Of a DNA stretch of 64,000 nt, positions 1-11,280 are shown in pieces; the stretch's first letter is position 1, and every line of letters begins with the position of its first letter. The notes under the pieces are model-generated. The model was not told the DNA's origin, did no database searches, and was given only the letters and a program-made list of their open reading frames with translations. The DNA is taken from NCBI GenBank assembly GCA_911728435.2, contig OU452201.1, positions 23,126,001 through 23,190,000 of the forward strand, read 5' to 3'. Origin of the DNA: Apoderus coryli. Lineage: Eukaryota; Arthropoda; Insecta; Coleoptera; Attelabidae. Position numbers and translations under genes: made by a program.

Positions 1-39
1 TTCTCAAGGACAATTTGTTGTTTCCATACCACATACAAT

Positions 40-470
40 GCGTTCAAACATTTATTCCTGCTTATTTTCCTCCACGTATGGCATTCTGTCAATGGCTTGT
101 GCACAATATTGTTGAAATTCCTCAACTACTGATGTTGATTTTGTTGACTGATGGAGCGAGTTTTTCAATTGTGGCTGACCGCTATTAAGCACAATTCCAA
201 TCCAAACGTTCAACGAGAACTAATGTTGAAAATGATCTGCAACTATCGCATGCGGATTTTTATCACACCATAAATTCGCTTGATCAGTAAACAAAATCAT
301 CATTAGCATTAGTTGAGGAATTTCAACAATTTTGTGCAAAATTAGTTGACAGAATACCATACGTGGAGGAAAATCAGCAGCAACAAGTGTTTGAACGCGT
401 TGGATCTGGTTGCGCGCTCACAATAGTTTCTCTGGGTCTGAAAAGTAAAAAAACTTCTGGACGCTCTGTA
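40..470. mobile_element. Palindromic relic of a mariner-type transposon
   Basis: Two arms, about 40-158 and 272-407, are inverted copies of each other (shared blocks include GCGTTCAAACA and CCTCCACGTATGG). Between them the minus strand reads NLWCDKNPHAIVADHF, a stop, then FSLNVWIGIV. These match the ENPHA..FSVNVW blocks of DUF4817-type mariner transposases, between the first two catalytic aspartates. The right arm runs into GACGCTCTGTATA near 450-463, a decayed form of the CACCCTG|TA terminus. The element is dead: stops and frameshifts throughout. The arrangement suggests two copies inserted head to head or a foldback rearrangement. Confidence 0.6.
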
Positions 471-1439
471 TATTTCTAAATCGTTCTATTTCGAAGTTTT
501 TAATCAACATCTTTGAAACATTTCTCGATGTCGAAACACTTTTCAACAACCTAAATAAGACTTGTAGCTAGACGGTGTCACGGAAAATGTGGGAAATTTG
601 TCGGAGGCAGATAGAACATGAACAAGTAAGATGACAAGTTCCGACAATCTTTTTTTTACAGGCCTTCCTTACAGAAATAATGGCCTCTAATAGGTGCGGT
701 TAAACATTGGTTTTTCTTGAATAGGTTTATAAATATTCTCTATAAAATAATAAAATAGACCTTAGTCCGCCTCTGGTAAACTAAAAAAGCTAGATCAGTT
801 TCAAGAACACTAATTTAAGAGGTCCTCACTTTAGAGTTCATCATAATAAAATTTTTGCTATGTTATGGAGAGTATTTTAAAAGTTTTTCAGGGAAAACTG
901 ATTTTTAACATTTTATACAGAAAAACTACTTTAAAAGTTATACAAGAACAACCAATTTTCGCACGTTATTATAGGGGCCTATACAGATTTCATGTTCTAT
1001 ATGCATACGAGAGATTTCCCAAATTTTTCGGACCACCCTGTACAAAAATTTCTATTTTCAAACGATTAGTTGTTAGTTCAGTAATTCTTAATTATACCGA
1101 AATTTTCCTCTTAGAAACAAGTCAAATTTTGACTATTAAAAATATAGAATAAAACTCTACATGATTACTCAGTTGTTTACATTCTTCGTTTTTTTTGTTT
1201 TCTTATCTATATTTTAACATATTCTAAAACTACAATGGAATTATGTTCTTTTTTATATTTCTTTTTGCACGGTGATATATCGAAAATACGCTGTTAATTT
1301 TTTGTGTTTAAAATAAAATATTATTGTGTTCAGTATAAATTCTTTCCGTGAACTGTAAAGATGTATTATAGATTCTTGAAGATATTTTAGGTATTTTACA
1401 ATACCACAAAGAATGTTTTAAATTGTGTCCCGGAAATAT
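471..1439. other. AT-rich non-coding stretch
   Basis: No coding signal was recognised. A lone CACCCTGTACA near 1034-1044 looks like a decayed mariner terminus. The 95-codon open frame at 865-1152 has no recognisable motif and lies in low-complexity AT-rich DNA, so I do not call it a gene. Confidence 0.5.
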
Positions 1440-1657
1440 ATATTAAGTGGATATAATTACATTGGTTTTTTGATATTTTGCGTCCGTCGCGTAATAGTGC
1501 TGTGCGTCCTAAAAAATCTGTAATACGGTTTCTAATATTGTGTGTTGTGTTTTTAAACCCAAATATTACACAATTTTGTGCTTGGAACGATGTAAAGCTT
1601 GGATATTGGTGATGATGGTATGGTATCCAGGAGTATAAACAATGGACGGAGGATCAG
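1440..1657 (+). other. Candidate first exon of a host gene (start codon plus splice donor)
   Basis: A stretch slightly richer in CG dinucleotides (GCGTCCGTCGCG near 1480) leads to an ATG at 1642 in a good context (AAACAATGG). The frame reads MDGGS and then meets CAG|GTGTAAGT at 1655-1665, a plausible splice donor. The same uncommon donor form recurs at 10056 and, as GTGTGAGT, at 10543. This could be a short first coding exon of a gene with very long introns. No downstream coding exon joins it in an obvious frame, so it is tentative. Confidence 0.22.
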
Positions 1658-2289
1658 GTGTAAGTGATAATTAATTAGTTGTAATTTTGTAGATTTACAA
1701 AATGTGTAATAGTTCTAAATATTTTTTACAAAATTATTTATACGAACAAATTTATGAAAGGCCCATTTCCGCCTATGGTACGCGTCTTATATAATTAATC
1801 CAAACGTAAAGCTTCAAATTGTATTTCATTTTTTGAACGGACATAATTTTAGGGTGCCGTTGAACTATAGGGATGTTTTCTTAAAGCTTTACCTGTACAA
1901 TACCAAAAAATATGCCGTTAATATTTAGATGCAGTTTAATTTTGAACTGTTATATATGATGTCAGTATAAAGTATCTACGTTAGCCTAATATGCATTTAC
2001 AATAAAAAATCTGAGGATCTTTTATAAGTTTGCCAAAAAAATAATTTTGTTTTTATGATAATGACTATAAATATAATATGTATAGGTTAAATTGTAAGCA
2101 TGTTTTGGTAAATAAGGAATATAAAAGAACGGGTCCTGTAGATTATCTGCCATAAAGAAATAACGCCTTTTTTGGATTTTTCTCCTATGGAAAATAATAA
2201 TAAGACTATTTTGAATATAATTACATACGGATGGAGACAAAATAATTAACGTTTATATATTTTTTAAGGTATCTAATATATTTTAGAAT

Positions 2290-3030
2290 ATTACGTAGTT
2301 AAAGTAGGTATGTACTTGCGCATTGTATATCATTGGCATGGACACAGTTTAAAAAGGAATAATATTCGATGGCATGGACATGCTGTGGTTGTGATTTCAA
2401 GAAAACTGCTATAAATATATCAATTAATTTTATTTACCTAATATAATAAACACAAAATAGAGTAAAACGTTAATATATTCATTTAACTAATAACTGAGGT
2501 TTTAAATGTTGATGGCAACTATACTGTGTTTGTCCAATAAAAATTTGTTCTAAATTAGTGTCATTTTGTTTCGGTATATCATAATATTTGTTTTTGTTAT
2601 ATAATAATTATTATAAGACTAGTTTAAATACCATACCTCTTGCAATAGAATTGTTATAAAAAATTCTAATATGCAATAAATGTAAATAAATAAAATAAAA
2701 AATATGTCCAATAAAAATAAATTTACACTCAACCCAACTAATTTATTCGAAATATTTGAAATAAAAAAGTAAAACTAAAATTATAACATCTTTTTTTTTA
2801 AGGTAAAATTATAACATCTTAAACAAACCCAACTACCTACGTAACTACTTTATTCAAAAATATTTTGTGTTTATTATATTAGGTAAATCAAATATTGATA
2901 TATTTATAATAGTGGATTACTTGAATAAATATTTATAGAAGTTATCTTGAAATCAGTTATAATCTGGCAACGCTGGCATGTAGTTATTCTATTATGATAC
3001 CAAAGATTAATCTACACAATAGATAGTCAG
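2290..3030 (+). repeat. Old repeat copy interrupted by an inverted-repeat element
   Basis: The flanks 2290-2373 (AAAGTAGGTATGTACTTGCG, then CATGGACATGCTGTGG) and 3000-3030 (AAAGATTAATCTACACAATA) match, in the same order, an uninterrupted minus-strand copy at about 5850-5960. The material between them here is therefore an insertion. Confidence 0.55.
2390..2956. mobile_element. Short inverted-repeat (MITE- or foldback-like) element
   Basis: Arms about 2391-2463 and 2856-2956 are inverted copies. Shared blocks are GATTTCAAGA..CTATAAATA and TTTACCTAATATAATAAACA. The centre is AT-rich and non-coding. The exact ends are unclear, and no target duplication is obvious. Confidence 0.5.
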
Positions 3031-5453
3031 CCCAATGCATTAAAATCAGAACATCTCTAAGTATGCCTGCCACTACGTGGCGTAGACTAGCGTGTACAGC
3101 ATAGAGCAGTATTGTCACAGCCAGAAACCGGTTTGTAGTTTATTAATATCAGAAACAAAACGCAACGTATAACAATTATTTACATCATTTGCAACAGATA
3201 TGCACCGGCAATGCTGTATTGTCAGAGAGAGAAATTGATGAAATTCTGTATTAATCTGGAGGGGATACCCAGGGAGGGTAGAAAAAAAAACAAGCGAATG
3301 TGGTGTGTGTCGTGCTGTTGCCAATTCGTCGGTAAAAGAAACACAGAGGGTGATTTATTACAAGTACAGTATTGAAATAAAAGCCTAATCTCTATGAATT
3401 AAATTTAATATAATAATATTTAATCCATGTCATACATGTTTCAAGACTAGACCAGTCCCATGATCAGTGGCGAACAATCGTTAAATGAAAAGCTTTTAGA
3501 TAGAAACATACTTTTGACTAAATATTTCACGTAGACAATGTGGCAAAGATGTAACAAGATTGTTGTAGATCTTATAATACCTATAATAAAAAAATTATCA
3601 GTGCTACCTATATTATATTAGGTATACCTATTATAATAGTCTGTCCCTTCTTGAGGTATAAGTTCCACTTTATCGGTTTAGGTACTTAAGTTTTACTTCT
3701 TTTTAATGTTTCTTCGGGTAAATAATAAGTTCGGTAGGAATAGGGCTTTGGGTATCAAACAAAAAAGATAGAAAATAGAAATTTGATATAGGGGTAGTTC
3801 TAAGCATTTACAAGTTTGTGACGTGTAGCGATTTTCGATGCCGCCCCCGGAGGTATACATGAGGGCGGCGCAATGCCGTTTTAAATATCTCGTTTCGCTT
3901 TCTTGGAAAATAAAAAATTATAACTGATAACTGAAACTTAGTACTTAATACGTGGGCGTAAGAGGTAAGCTCACTTCACAGGTCTCTATTAATGAAAGAA
4001 AGTTAACATTTTGAGCATCTGCGTAAAATTAAATGTATCCGTTTGGTGGGTAGTTTTGATTACAATAAGTCGGTGCCAAGCCCAAGCCCGAAACAAAATA
4101 AATCTATATTTACCTACTACCTATTTGGCTTGGTACCGACTATTATGTGCATTGTTGTCTTTTGAATGATATTTGTATTTTGTTATTTTTCGTATTTTTT
4201 ATTAGTTCTTTTGACAGCTCTGGTGTCATCAATACACCTGTATCCCGAATTGCACCAAATTGCGATGCTATTGAACAAGCATATAATCCTAAATATAATA
4301 TTCTTTTTGAACTACCTGTATCTCGAAAACCAAGCCGTAGCGGACCCATGTACATATGAAATTTGTATCTTAAAATTAGTCAAAGAATCACCCTTTAAAG
4401 TTTGTACAAGTACTTATGCAACACCCTGTATACATAGATACTTTGATTTGCAATTTGCAAATCTGTCAAACTAGGTAATGCTGTTTTTTTTTTTATTTAC
4501 TTTCAAATATGGTGTTATGTAATTGTATTCAAATTAAATGTTTGGGGATGATATTTACGAGTTTTATTTTTTTATATAGAGAAACTGTTATTCAGTTTTT
4601 AAGGATCAATCTGAAGCAGACGATTGTACTTGTTAAAACATGAAAAAAGTTATTGTCGTGATACTTTTAACACCCTGTTGGTGGGTTTTTAAAGCTTTTT
4701 ACGAAACGTGTTAACAATACAATCTACATAAATCGTTAGTTTTTTAAAGTTTTATGATCATTGCACAAAAACCAATATTAGGGAGACTGTAAGTTTTTTT
4801 TCAATTCGGTGTTGCAGAATTTGAACCTAATTGTGATAATTGTGTTATTTTACTAGTATAGATATTTTTGAGTAAATTAATTCGGTTATAATCGATGAGT
4901 AGAATCTTTGGAGTAAAATACATTTCACAAAAACCCTGAACCATATTTCTCAATAGATTTAAATTTTCATTAAAAACAGATTAAAAATTCTAATTTTTTA
5001 CATCCTGCATTTCGAAACCGTATTTTTTTAAATAATTATTGTCATGCTGGAAATTTCAAACCTTATTTACTTCAGCAACTTGTAAAAAGCACAGCCTTTT
5101 TAATATTAACATTTCTTAAAATCGATATTACGCGATAACGATGACTTTCTATCAATATCACAGAAGGATACATTTATTACGTATATAATTTGTTAGATTT
5201 TACATCTCCGAATTGAAACACACGCAAAAAATGTGCATAAAAAAGTTAGGGTAGCATTTCACGCCTGTATGCCCCTTTAATTTACCCGCCTCTGAGATTT
5301 ATTTTTTCATAATGTTAACGACAAGTTGAATCTGCTGTTTGAGTTTGATCCTTAAAACTGAATCAGGTAATAACCGGAAGAACTATCTATAACGCCAAAT
5401 TTCGTTAATTTAAATATAACTTTTTGATGCATCCTTATATCCGAAATTTAAAA
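3031..5453. other. AT-rich non-coding stretch
   Basis: No gene was recognised. A short GC-rich island at about 3815-3870 (TGACGTG, then GCCGCCCCCGG and GAGGGCGGCGC) stands out from the background but has no downstream reading frame. A mariner-like CACCCTGTATA lies near 4422-4432. The overlapping open frames at 4143-4474 on both strands are mutual shadows with no known motif. Confidence 0.45.
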
Positions 5454-5489
5454 TTAAATGACTAAAATAATATTATTTTAGTCATTTAA
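5454..5489. repeat. Perfect 36-bp palindrome
   Basis: Two 18-bp arms with no spacer, TTAAATGACTAAAATAAT and its exact reverse complement. It could extrude as a cruciform or be the remains of a very short inverted-repeat element. Confidence 0.8.
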
Positions 5490-5849
5490 AATTATTGTCT
5501 AAAACATTTAATAAACCAGCCCTGTATATTTATACTATTATAGTAATTTCTTTTATTTTCGTCCATACACATTAATCTTTGCGTAGATAGGTATACGTAT
5601 ACCATATAATTTTATATTACCCAACAAAAAACACTGCTGCACAGTAGTACATATATGATACCTATAATATAAAAACAAACTTCCACCTCGTAGGGGAAAG
5701 TATACTCGTCCTTGTCTAACATTGCCCATATGATTATTTTATTTCAACACAATACATATAACGCCATCTACAATTTCCATGGTTGCATGTTTTTCTAATA
5801 GATGTAGCTCGTGTCGAGACAGTTTCAATTTTTGTTTTATTTCCCATAT

Positions 5850-5960
5850 ACGCTGACTATCTATTGTGTAGATTAATCTTTGATGATACTATCCACAGCA
5901 CGTCCATGCTAAATATACAGTGCGTAAGTACATACCTACTTTAAGTACGATATAGGTACA
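5850..5960 (-). repeat. Uninterrupted copy of the repeat seen at 2290-3030
   Basis: Read on the minus strand it carries, in order, AAAGTAGGTATGTACTTACG, AGCATGGACGTGCTGTGG, and AAAGATTAATCTACACAATA. The 2.3-3.0 kb copy has the same order but about 0.6 kb of extra sequence between the second and third blocks. Confidence 0.55.
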
Positions 5961-5973
5961 TATTATACCCTTA

Positions 5974-7057
5974 CAGGGTGTCAAATGTTCAAATTTAAAA
6001 TCGAAAATTTGCCATAATTCAAAAACTCCTTTAAATATTTTTTTCAAATTTAGTGACCGATATGGTCTTTAAACAGGTCATATTTTGAAGTAAACAATCT
6101 TTTAAAAAAATTAACAAGTGGCATGCTGTAGGGGTTAAAAACACTTTTTGCCCCCTATTTTTTACGCCACTGGAATAAATATATCGTTTTAATTTTTTTT
6201 TATTCCCTGTTCATTCTTGCTAAAAAAAAAGTGACAACTTTTTATGGGTCTAAAGTGAACGGTTTGGCAGGAATTTGCCTCTAAACTAAAGTCTGCAAGT
6301 GCCTGAGATACTGTTGTAACATTACATAAATTTTGAAAACTTGCCATAATTCAAAAACGCCTATAAATATTTTTTATGAATTTCGTGACCGATATGTGCT
6401 TTAAAAAAGTAATATTTTGACATACATTTTTTTAAATAACCAGTAGTATGCTATAGGGGTTAGTGACACTTTCTATCCCCCTATTTTTTGCGCCGCTGGA
6501 ATAAATTATTTTTTTATTTATTTTAAATTCCTTTTTGGCTTAAAAAAGTAATAACTTTTTATGGGTCTAAACTGGAAAGTTTTGCAGGAATTTTCCTCTA
6601 AACAAAAGTCTGCAAGTAAATTGGAAAGTAGGAACTTTTTTTAAATGAGGTATGTATACATACGCACCCTTTACTTGCAGACTTTTGTTTAGAGGCAAAT
6701 TCCTGCAAAACTGTTCACTTTAGACCCATAAAAAGTTATCACTTTTTTAAGCAAAAATGAACTGGGAAAAAAAATTGAAAATATATAAATATTCCAGTTG
6801 GGTAAAAAATATGGGGAAAAAAGTGTCACTAACCCCTATAGCATGCCACTGGTTAATTTTTCAATAAGATTGTTTATATCAAAATATGACTTTGAAAAAA
6901 ATATTTACTTAAAGGAGTTTTTGAATTATGGCAAATTTTCGATTTTAAATTTGAACCTTGGACAACTAAGCCCCTAATATGTCCCAATATCAAAATACGT
7001 GAATTAGGGATAGCTTTCTGTGGTAGTGCGTTGTCGGTCGAATATAGAAACACCCTG
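5974..7057. mobile_element. Foldback element with a triplicated internal unit and mariner-like ends
   Basis: Both ends are TA followed by CAGGGTG (left) and CACCCTG followed by TA (right), the signature of TA-targeting mariner-type elements. Inside is a unit of about 300 bp present three times: forward at about 5979-6302, forward at about 6331-6620, and inverted at about 6664-6962. Shared blocks include GCCATAATTCAAAAACKCC, TATAGGGGTTAGTGACACTT-like and TTTATGGGTCTAAA. The outer arms run inwards from TTCAAATTTAAAATCGAAAA at both sides. No transposase is present, so the element is non-autonomous. Confidence 0.65.
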
Positions 7058-7282
7058 TATATTAGAGTAATAAAAATATAAACATTGATTATTTTGTTTC
7101 CATCAGTACCTAAACTTGTTCAAAATAGTTTTATTGTTAATCACATGGAAAAAAAGTCAAATGACGACTTTTTTTGAATTTTTTTCCGTAGTGGCAGATA
7201 ATGTACATAAACCTTTATTTTCAATAAACAATTCCGAGGATCTTCGCACTTTAATTTTCTCCAAGGCAGGGCTGATATGTGC

Positions 7283-7564
7283 GCATGAGGCTTAGGTTGT
7301 AGGTTATATTATAACATGCAATCTAAGCAATCTTATATATTTGTTAACATTTTTGGTTAATCTGCCTCAGTTCTTCTGGTGAATTAAGCTCTTATTTACA
7401 TGCCAAGCTTTCGGACATTTTTATGTTTCCTTCTTCAGTGCTGTAGAAAAGTACAATAATTGATAAATAAGATTGTTCAGCAATTTGAATATATGAAAAT
7501 ATTTTATATACGATATGGGGGCATGAGGCTTAGGTTACAGGTTATAATATAACTTGCAACCTAT
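7283..7564. repeat. Direct repeats of a 33-bp palindrome enclosing a hammerhead-like motif
   Basis: GCATGAGGCTTAGGTT followed by a near-perfect palindrome (TAGGTTRYAGGTTATA and its complement) occurs at 7283-7326 and again at 7521-7564, a 238-bp offset. The hammerhead-like core lies between them on the minus strand. This looks like a partial tandem duplication, as in Penelope pseudo-LTRs or retrozymes. Confidence 0.5.
7398..7445 (-). ncRNA. Hammerhead-ribozyme-like core
   Basis: On the minus strand CTGAAGA (7438-7432) is followed by a stem, GGAAACAT / ATGTCC with an A-rich loop, and then GAAAGCTTGG. This fits the hammerhead core C-U-G-A-N-G-A, stem II, G-A-A-A. Stem I is not convincingly paired, so the copy may be decayed. 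Confidence 0.45.
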
Positions 7565-7805
7565 ACCTATATAAGTAATAATTAATTAATATTTTTTTTT
7601 GAAAACTTATGAATGATCCTCGGATTTTTTATTATAAATACATACTAGGTTAAGGTACTATTTTATATTATTTATTTATATATAAAGAAGTTCAAAATTC
7701 ACCTGGCACCCCAAATAAACAATATTATGTTTTGAAAAAAATAGTAAAATATCCTGAAATTTTAGTATTGTAAATGCAACTGGCATAAGATAGTTTATCC
7801 TTATA
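7565..7805. other. AT-rich spacer
   Basis: Nothing recognised. Confidence 0.4.
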
Positions 7806-8993
7806 CAGGGTGTCCCACGTTTTGTAACGAAAACTTGGGAGATGATAATATAAAGGATACAAATAATTATATTAATACATATAAAATTTGTCTCTTAGGC
7901 TCTAAGTTAACAAGTTCTAGGGTACTAAAGTTGGAAATTAAATAAAATTTCTTATTTATCGGTAATTACTAAAATCCTTCAAACAATCATACAATAGCTA
8001 GTTATATACGCTGCTACGAATCCCAAAAAAACTTAATAAACATGTGGAGCTTAAAAGAGTCCATATTAACGTTAAATTTTTTGTGAGAGAGCCGTTAAAA
8101 TGTTTGAAAGATTATTTTTTATAGTTTTGTTGAAATATGAAATTATATTATCACATCATATAGGTATAACGGCTTTTAATGTCCTTTTATTTGATTCCAA
8201 ATATAAACTGTGTAACTTATTAATCATTTAAACTATAATAATAAAGTAATACAAGATGTATTCTTTAAAAAATAGTCTGTTCTTTTACCCAGATCAATTT
8301 TTTCCTACGTATTTTTCGATGCTGAATCCGACTATGCAACCAAATATAGTACATACTCAAAAGACTAATTTTTTAAGATTTTTTCATGTTTTTTGAAATA
8401 AAAATAAACAGAAGTACGATTAATTTGAATTCAGAATTTAACTCTACGGATCAAAAAGCATCGAAAACCATGGTTTGGATATCTTTTTCATGAAATTTTA
8501 ACTTTTCGTACGGCTTTAAAAAGGCGAACGGGTCGGAAAAAGCCGCAGAAACAACCAAATTTTTGCATTTTGCAAATCATGTTTAATTAATTTTAGAATG
8601 AATATAGGTAAAAAATAGTGGCGGGAGGCAATATTTTGAGTGCCTATCTTGCATGAAAAATTCGTTGGAGTAAGTTGGCATGGTCAAAAGTATCTACAGA
8701 GTACTTTTTTCTTGTGAGCTTGTGAAATCTTTGGGAAATCTATTTGTCACCTTTAAAATCGAATAAAACCATTCATGAAAAAATATGTCCCATTTACCAT
8801 GGAATTTGGTAATTATTTTTAATTATTTCAATTAAGTAGGTAGTTGAATAATTAAAATAAAAACTACTTTTTATTCCTAACTTTGTGGCCCTGTAGCTTA
8901 TTAACGAAGGTCGTAAGGGAAAAATTTTAATATCAAGATCAATCACTATTTGTCAAGTTTCAAGTTTTGGGTATGAACTCCTGTGGCACCCTG
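7806..8993. mobile_element. Candidate decayed non-coding mariner-like element
   Basis: It starts TA-CAGGGTGTCCCACG and ends with CACCCTG-TA. Beyond the terminal seven bases the ends are only weakly complementary, and the inside has no transposase motif. It may equally be two unrelated termini. Confidence 0.3.
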
Positions 8994-9467
8994 TATAATT
9001 TTGCATGGACCTAGAGGTGAATGACACCAATCTTAAAGTCCATTTGGAAAATTCATAAAAAAATCATACGTATCTTGAGCGTCTGCCATATTTCTGTTAA
9101 TTACTGTTTAATTTTTTATTAATAAATTTGAAGCTCTGTAATCAATATCAACTCCATACTTATACTTATTTAAAAAACTATATACAGGGTGACATATAGT
9201 AGGTGGCTGTTTCAAATAAGACTATCCGGTTTTATTAATACATTCCTTGTTATTAAATTATAATGTATGTCGTGGAATAATTTTGCTAAAAATATAAAGC
9301 TAAAAAATTCTGTTTTGTACATTTCAGGAGTGCCTATAGGCCCTAGTTTTGTTAAGGTTAAGCATGGAATGGAATGGATTGGATTAACGCAGCAAAGTTA
9401 ATCACATGGTAGGTACTCTTCAAATAAATTCGGCAATATTTCGTACATTTTTTTAATAAACGAAATA
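8994..9467. other. Non-coding stretch with a mariner-like terminus
   Basis: TATACAGGGTGACATATAG at about 9181-9199 is a left-type mariner end without a matching partner nearby. Otherwise no feature. Confidence 0.4.
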
Positions 9468-9735
9468 AATTATCCATCATCAAAGTGGAGTGTCAGTTTC
9501 AAATAAAAGAAAACAAACAAAAACTTTCAAAGTCAACTCCACAAAAAACTTTTAATTTAGTTATGTAAAGAAAACCAGTTTCGGCTCAACAAGCCATCAT
9601 CAGTCCATTCTTACAAAAACATCTGTGTAGGTACAGAAAGCTTGTTGAGCCGAAACTGGTTTCCTTTACATAACAAAATTAAAAGTTTTTTGTGGAGTTG
9701 AGTTTGAAAGTTTTCGTTTGTTTTCTTTTATTTTT
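9468..9735. mobile_element. Hammerhead-type foldback element, copy 1
   Basis: Arms 9501-9594 and 9640-9733 are inverted copies, with about four differences in 94 bp. The left arm is the full one. Read on the minus strand it has a hammerhead core, then a hairpin (9536-9542 ACTCCAC with 9485-9491 GTGGAGT), then TTTGATGATGGATAATTT as its outer end. The right arm keeps stem II and GAAAC but lacks CTGATGA and stops before the terminal hairpin. The same full-arm plus short-arm layout recurs at 32.4, 32.9 and 45.4 kb. Confidence 0.65.
9569..9607 (-). ncRNA. Hammerhead ribozyme motif
   Basis: The minus strand reads CTGATGA (9603-9597), stem II GGCT/AGCC with loop TGTTG, then GAAACTGGT. The short stem III is AC/GU. 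Stem I can pair GGA upstream with UUC downstream using a wobble; the other arm has UCC at the same place, a full match. The core is intact; activity is untested. Confidence 0.6.
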
Positions 9736-10056
9736 TCAATAGTCAAAAAGTTAACACAAAATCTTTCAGTATTAGTTTTAGGAATGCCTACTTTCTTTGT
9801 TACAGATAAATTATATCTACAACTCGGCGGCGGTAATGCGTATAAACTAGTGAACTTATGGTGGTCCTAAACCGGTAGTGTCTGTGTATGACGATTTAAT
9901 TGCGAGTTTCGTGGTCGTTATTCGTTAAAATAAGTAGCCCGGCCCGCGGTTGTAAATTAAAAAGAAACTTAAATGAGGAATGGAATTGGACAATAGTAAC
10001 ACACTCAAAGCATGGTAACCAACCCTTGGTTTGGTAGAACAATCGACAAATATTAG
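9736..10056 (+). other. CG-richer stretch ending in a splice-donor-like site
   Basis: Near 9822-9960 the base composition shifts (CTCGGCGGCGGTAATGCG; GTAGCCCGGCCCGCGG) against the AT-rich background. The region ends in TTAG|GTGTAAGT at 10056/10057, the same donor form as at 1657. It could be a promoter and non-coding first exon. There is no long reading frame. Confidence 0.22.
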
Positions 10057-10435
10057 GTGTAAGTAAATTTAACCTATATATTTGTATTATAGCATTATTT
10101 TATTGATATTTTCTTGACAAACACTGTGCGAAGGTGAGCTTGAAACTCTCTGAAAAATAGAGATAATAAATCAAATTCTGCAGTGAAAGCAATCATAAAT
10201 GTATATCTACCTATTAACATTTTTTTTATCTCAAATATCAGAAATTCAATTTTTGGAAATGCTAGCAAAATAAATTTATTTATACGATGTGTTTCAATGT
10301 TTTATAATCGAATCAATTAATCGAATTTTATTTGTAAAATTTTTAATATGTAACAATACTCATTCAGTGTGCAACTCTATTGAAAAAAATAATCAAGTTG
10401 TAATATTCACATGTAATAAAAAATTTTTGTTGCAG

Positions 10436-10543
10436 AAGTGCAAATGGCATCTCGACTAAAAGTATTCCAGAACCATGGGAAGTAGAAAAGTGTGCTCATG
10501 AATAAAATTTAAGGCTGTTCTTTTGATGTTAGGATATCTAAAG
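10436..10543 (+). other. Candidate spliced non-coding exon
   Basis: A pyrimidine-rich acceptor (TTTTTGTTGCAG|AAG at 10435/10436) and a donor (AAAG|GTGTGAGT at 10543/10544) frame 108 bp. All three frames hit a stop, so at best it is a 5'-untranslated or lncRNA exon. Confidence 0.22.
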
Positions 10544-11280
10544 GTGTGAGTTTTTAAATGTGGTCATTAAAGTAAACAAAAACAATTTCTTTAAAAATTT
10601 TGAGTTCGGTTGTCATCAGATTTTCAAAAGAAACTTCAAAGTAAATCAAATATGAATTTATAATATAACATAATATAAGTAACAGATTTCAATGAGCGCA
10701 GTCTTAAGCGACTAGGTATCACCTTCTGGTTATCGATATACTATTTTCATATGCTAATATTTAAATGAGTAGAATTATTTGATATTCATTATTTACAATT
10801 TTAACGAATTTCTTAGAACTTGTAGAATTAGTTGATTGATACTTTTGAATTCAGTTATAGCTAGAAATTATTTATATTTTTACACTACTTGCACAGTTCA
10901 TTAGAATGGCTTTAAGGATATGACAATATTATCTATACTGAGTTAGAACTTAAATTGCCAATAAGTTATTAATCATCATATTAGTCCACTTCTCTCAATT
11001 TATATTATATTTAATAGTATTTAAGTTTTACGCTAAAGATACAAATTTTTATTGGTGTGCGCAGTGTGACAAAACCACCATACTAATTTACAATACACGT
11101 TGTCTAAGTCAAAATATATTTTATCATTACATTATTAACAAATATTATTAATTATTAACAAATAATATTAAGTTTTATTAACATACTCGGTAAATTTAAT
11201 AGAAACTCATGTAACGCTCACGACTTATTTAGTTGTTTTCTTATTAGTCTTGTAGATTGTTTTTCGGAATCGTTTAGGCG
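10544..11280. other. AT-rich non-coding stretch
   Basis: No coding or repeat signal beyond short ATT/AAT runs near 11130-11190. Confidence 0.4.

Noticed and set aside
4143..4474. Overlapping open frames on both strands
   Set aside because: Mutual shadows with no family motif; the region ends in a mariner-like terminus.
7806..8993. Autonomous mariner between TA-flanked ends
   Set aside because: No transposase motif in any frame and weak terminal similarity; kept only as a low-confidence candidate.
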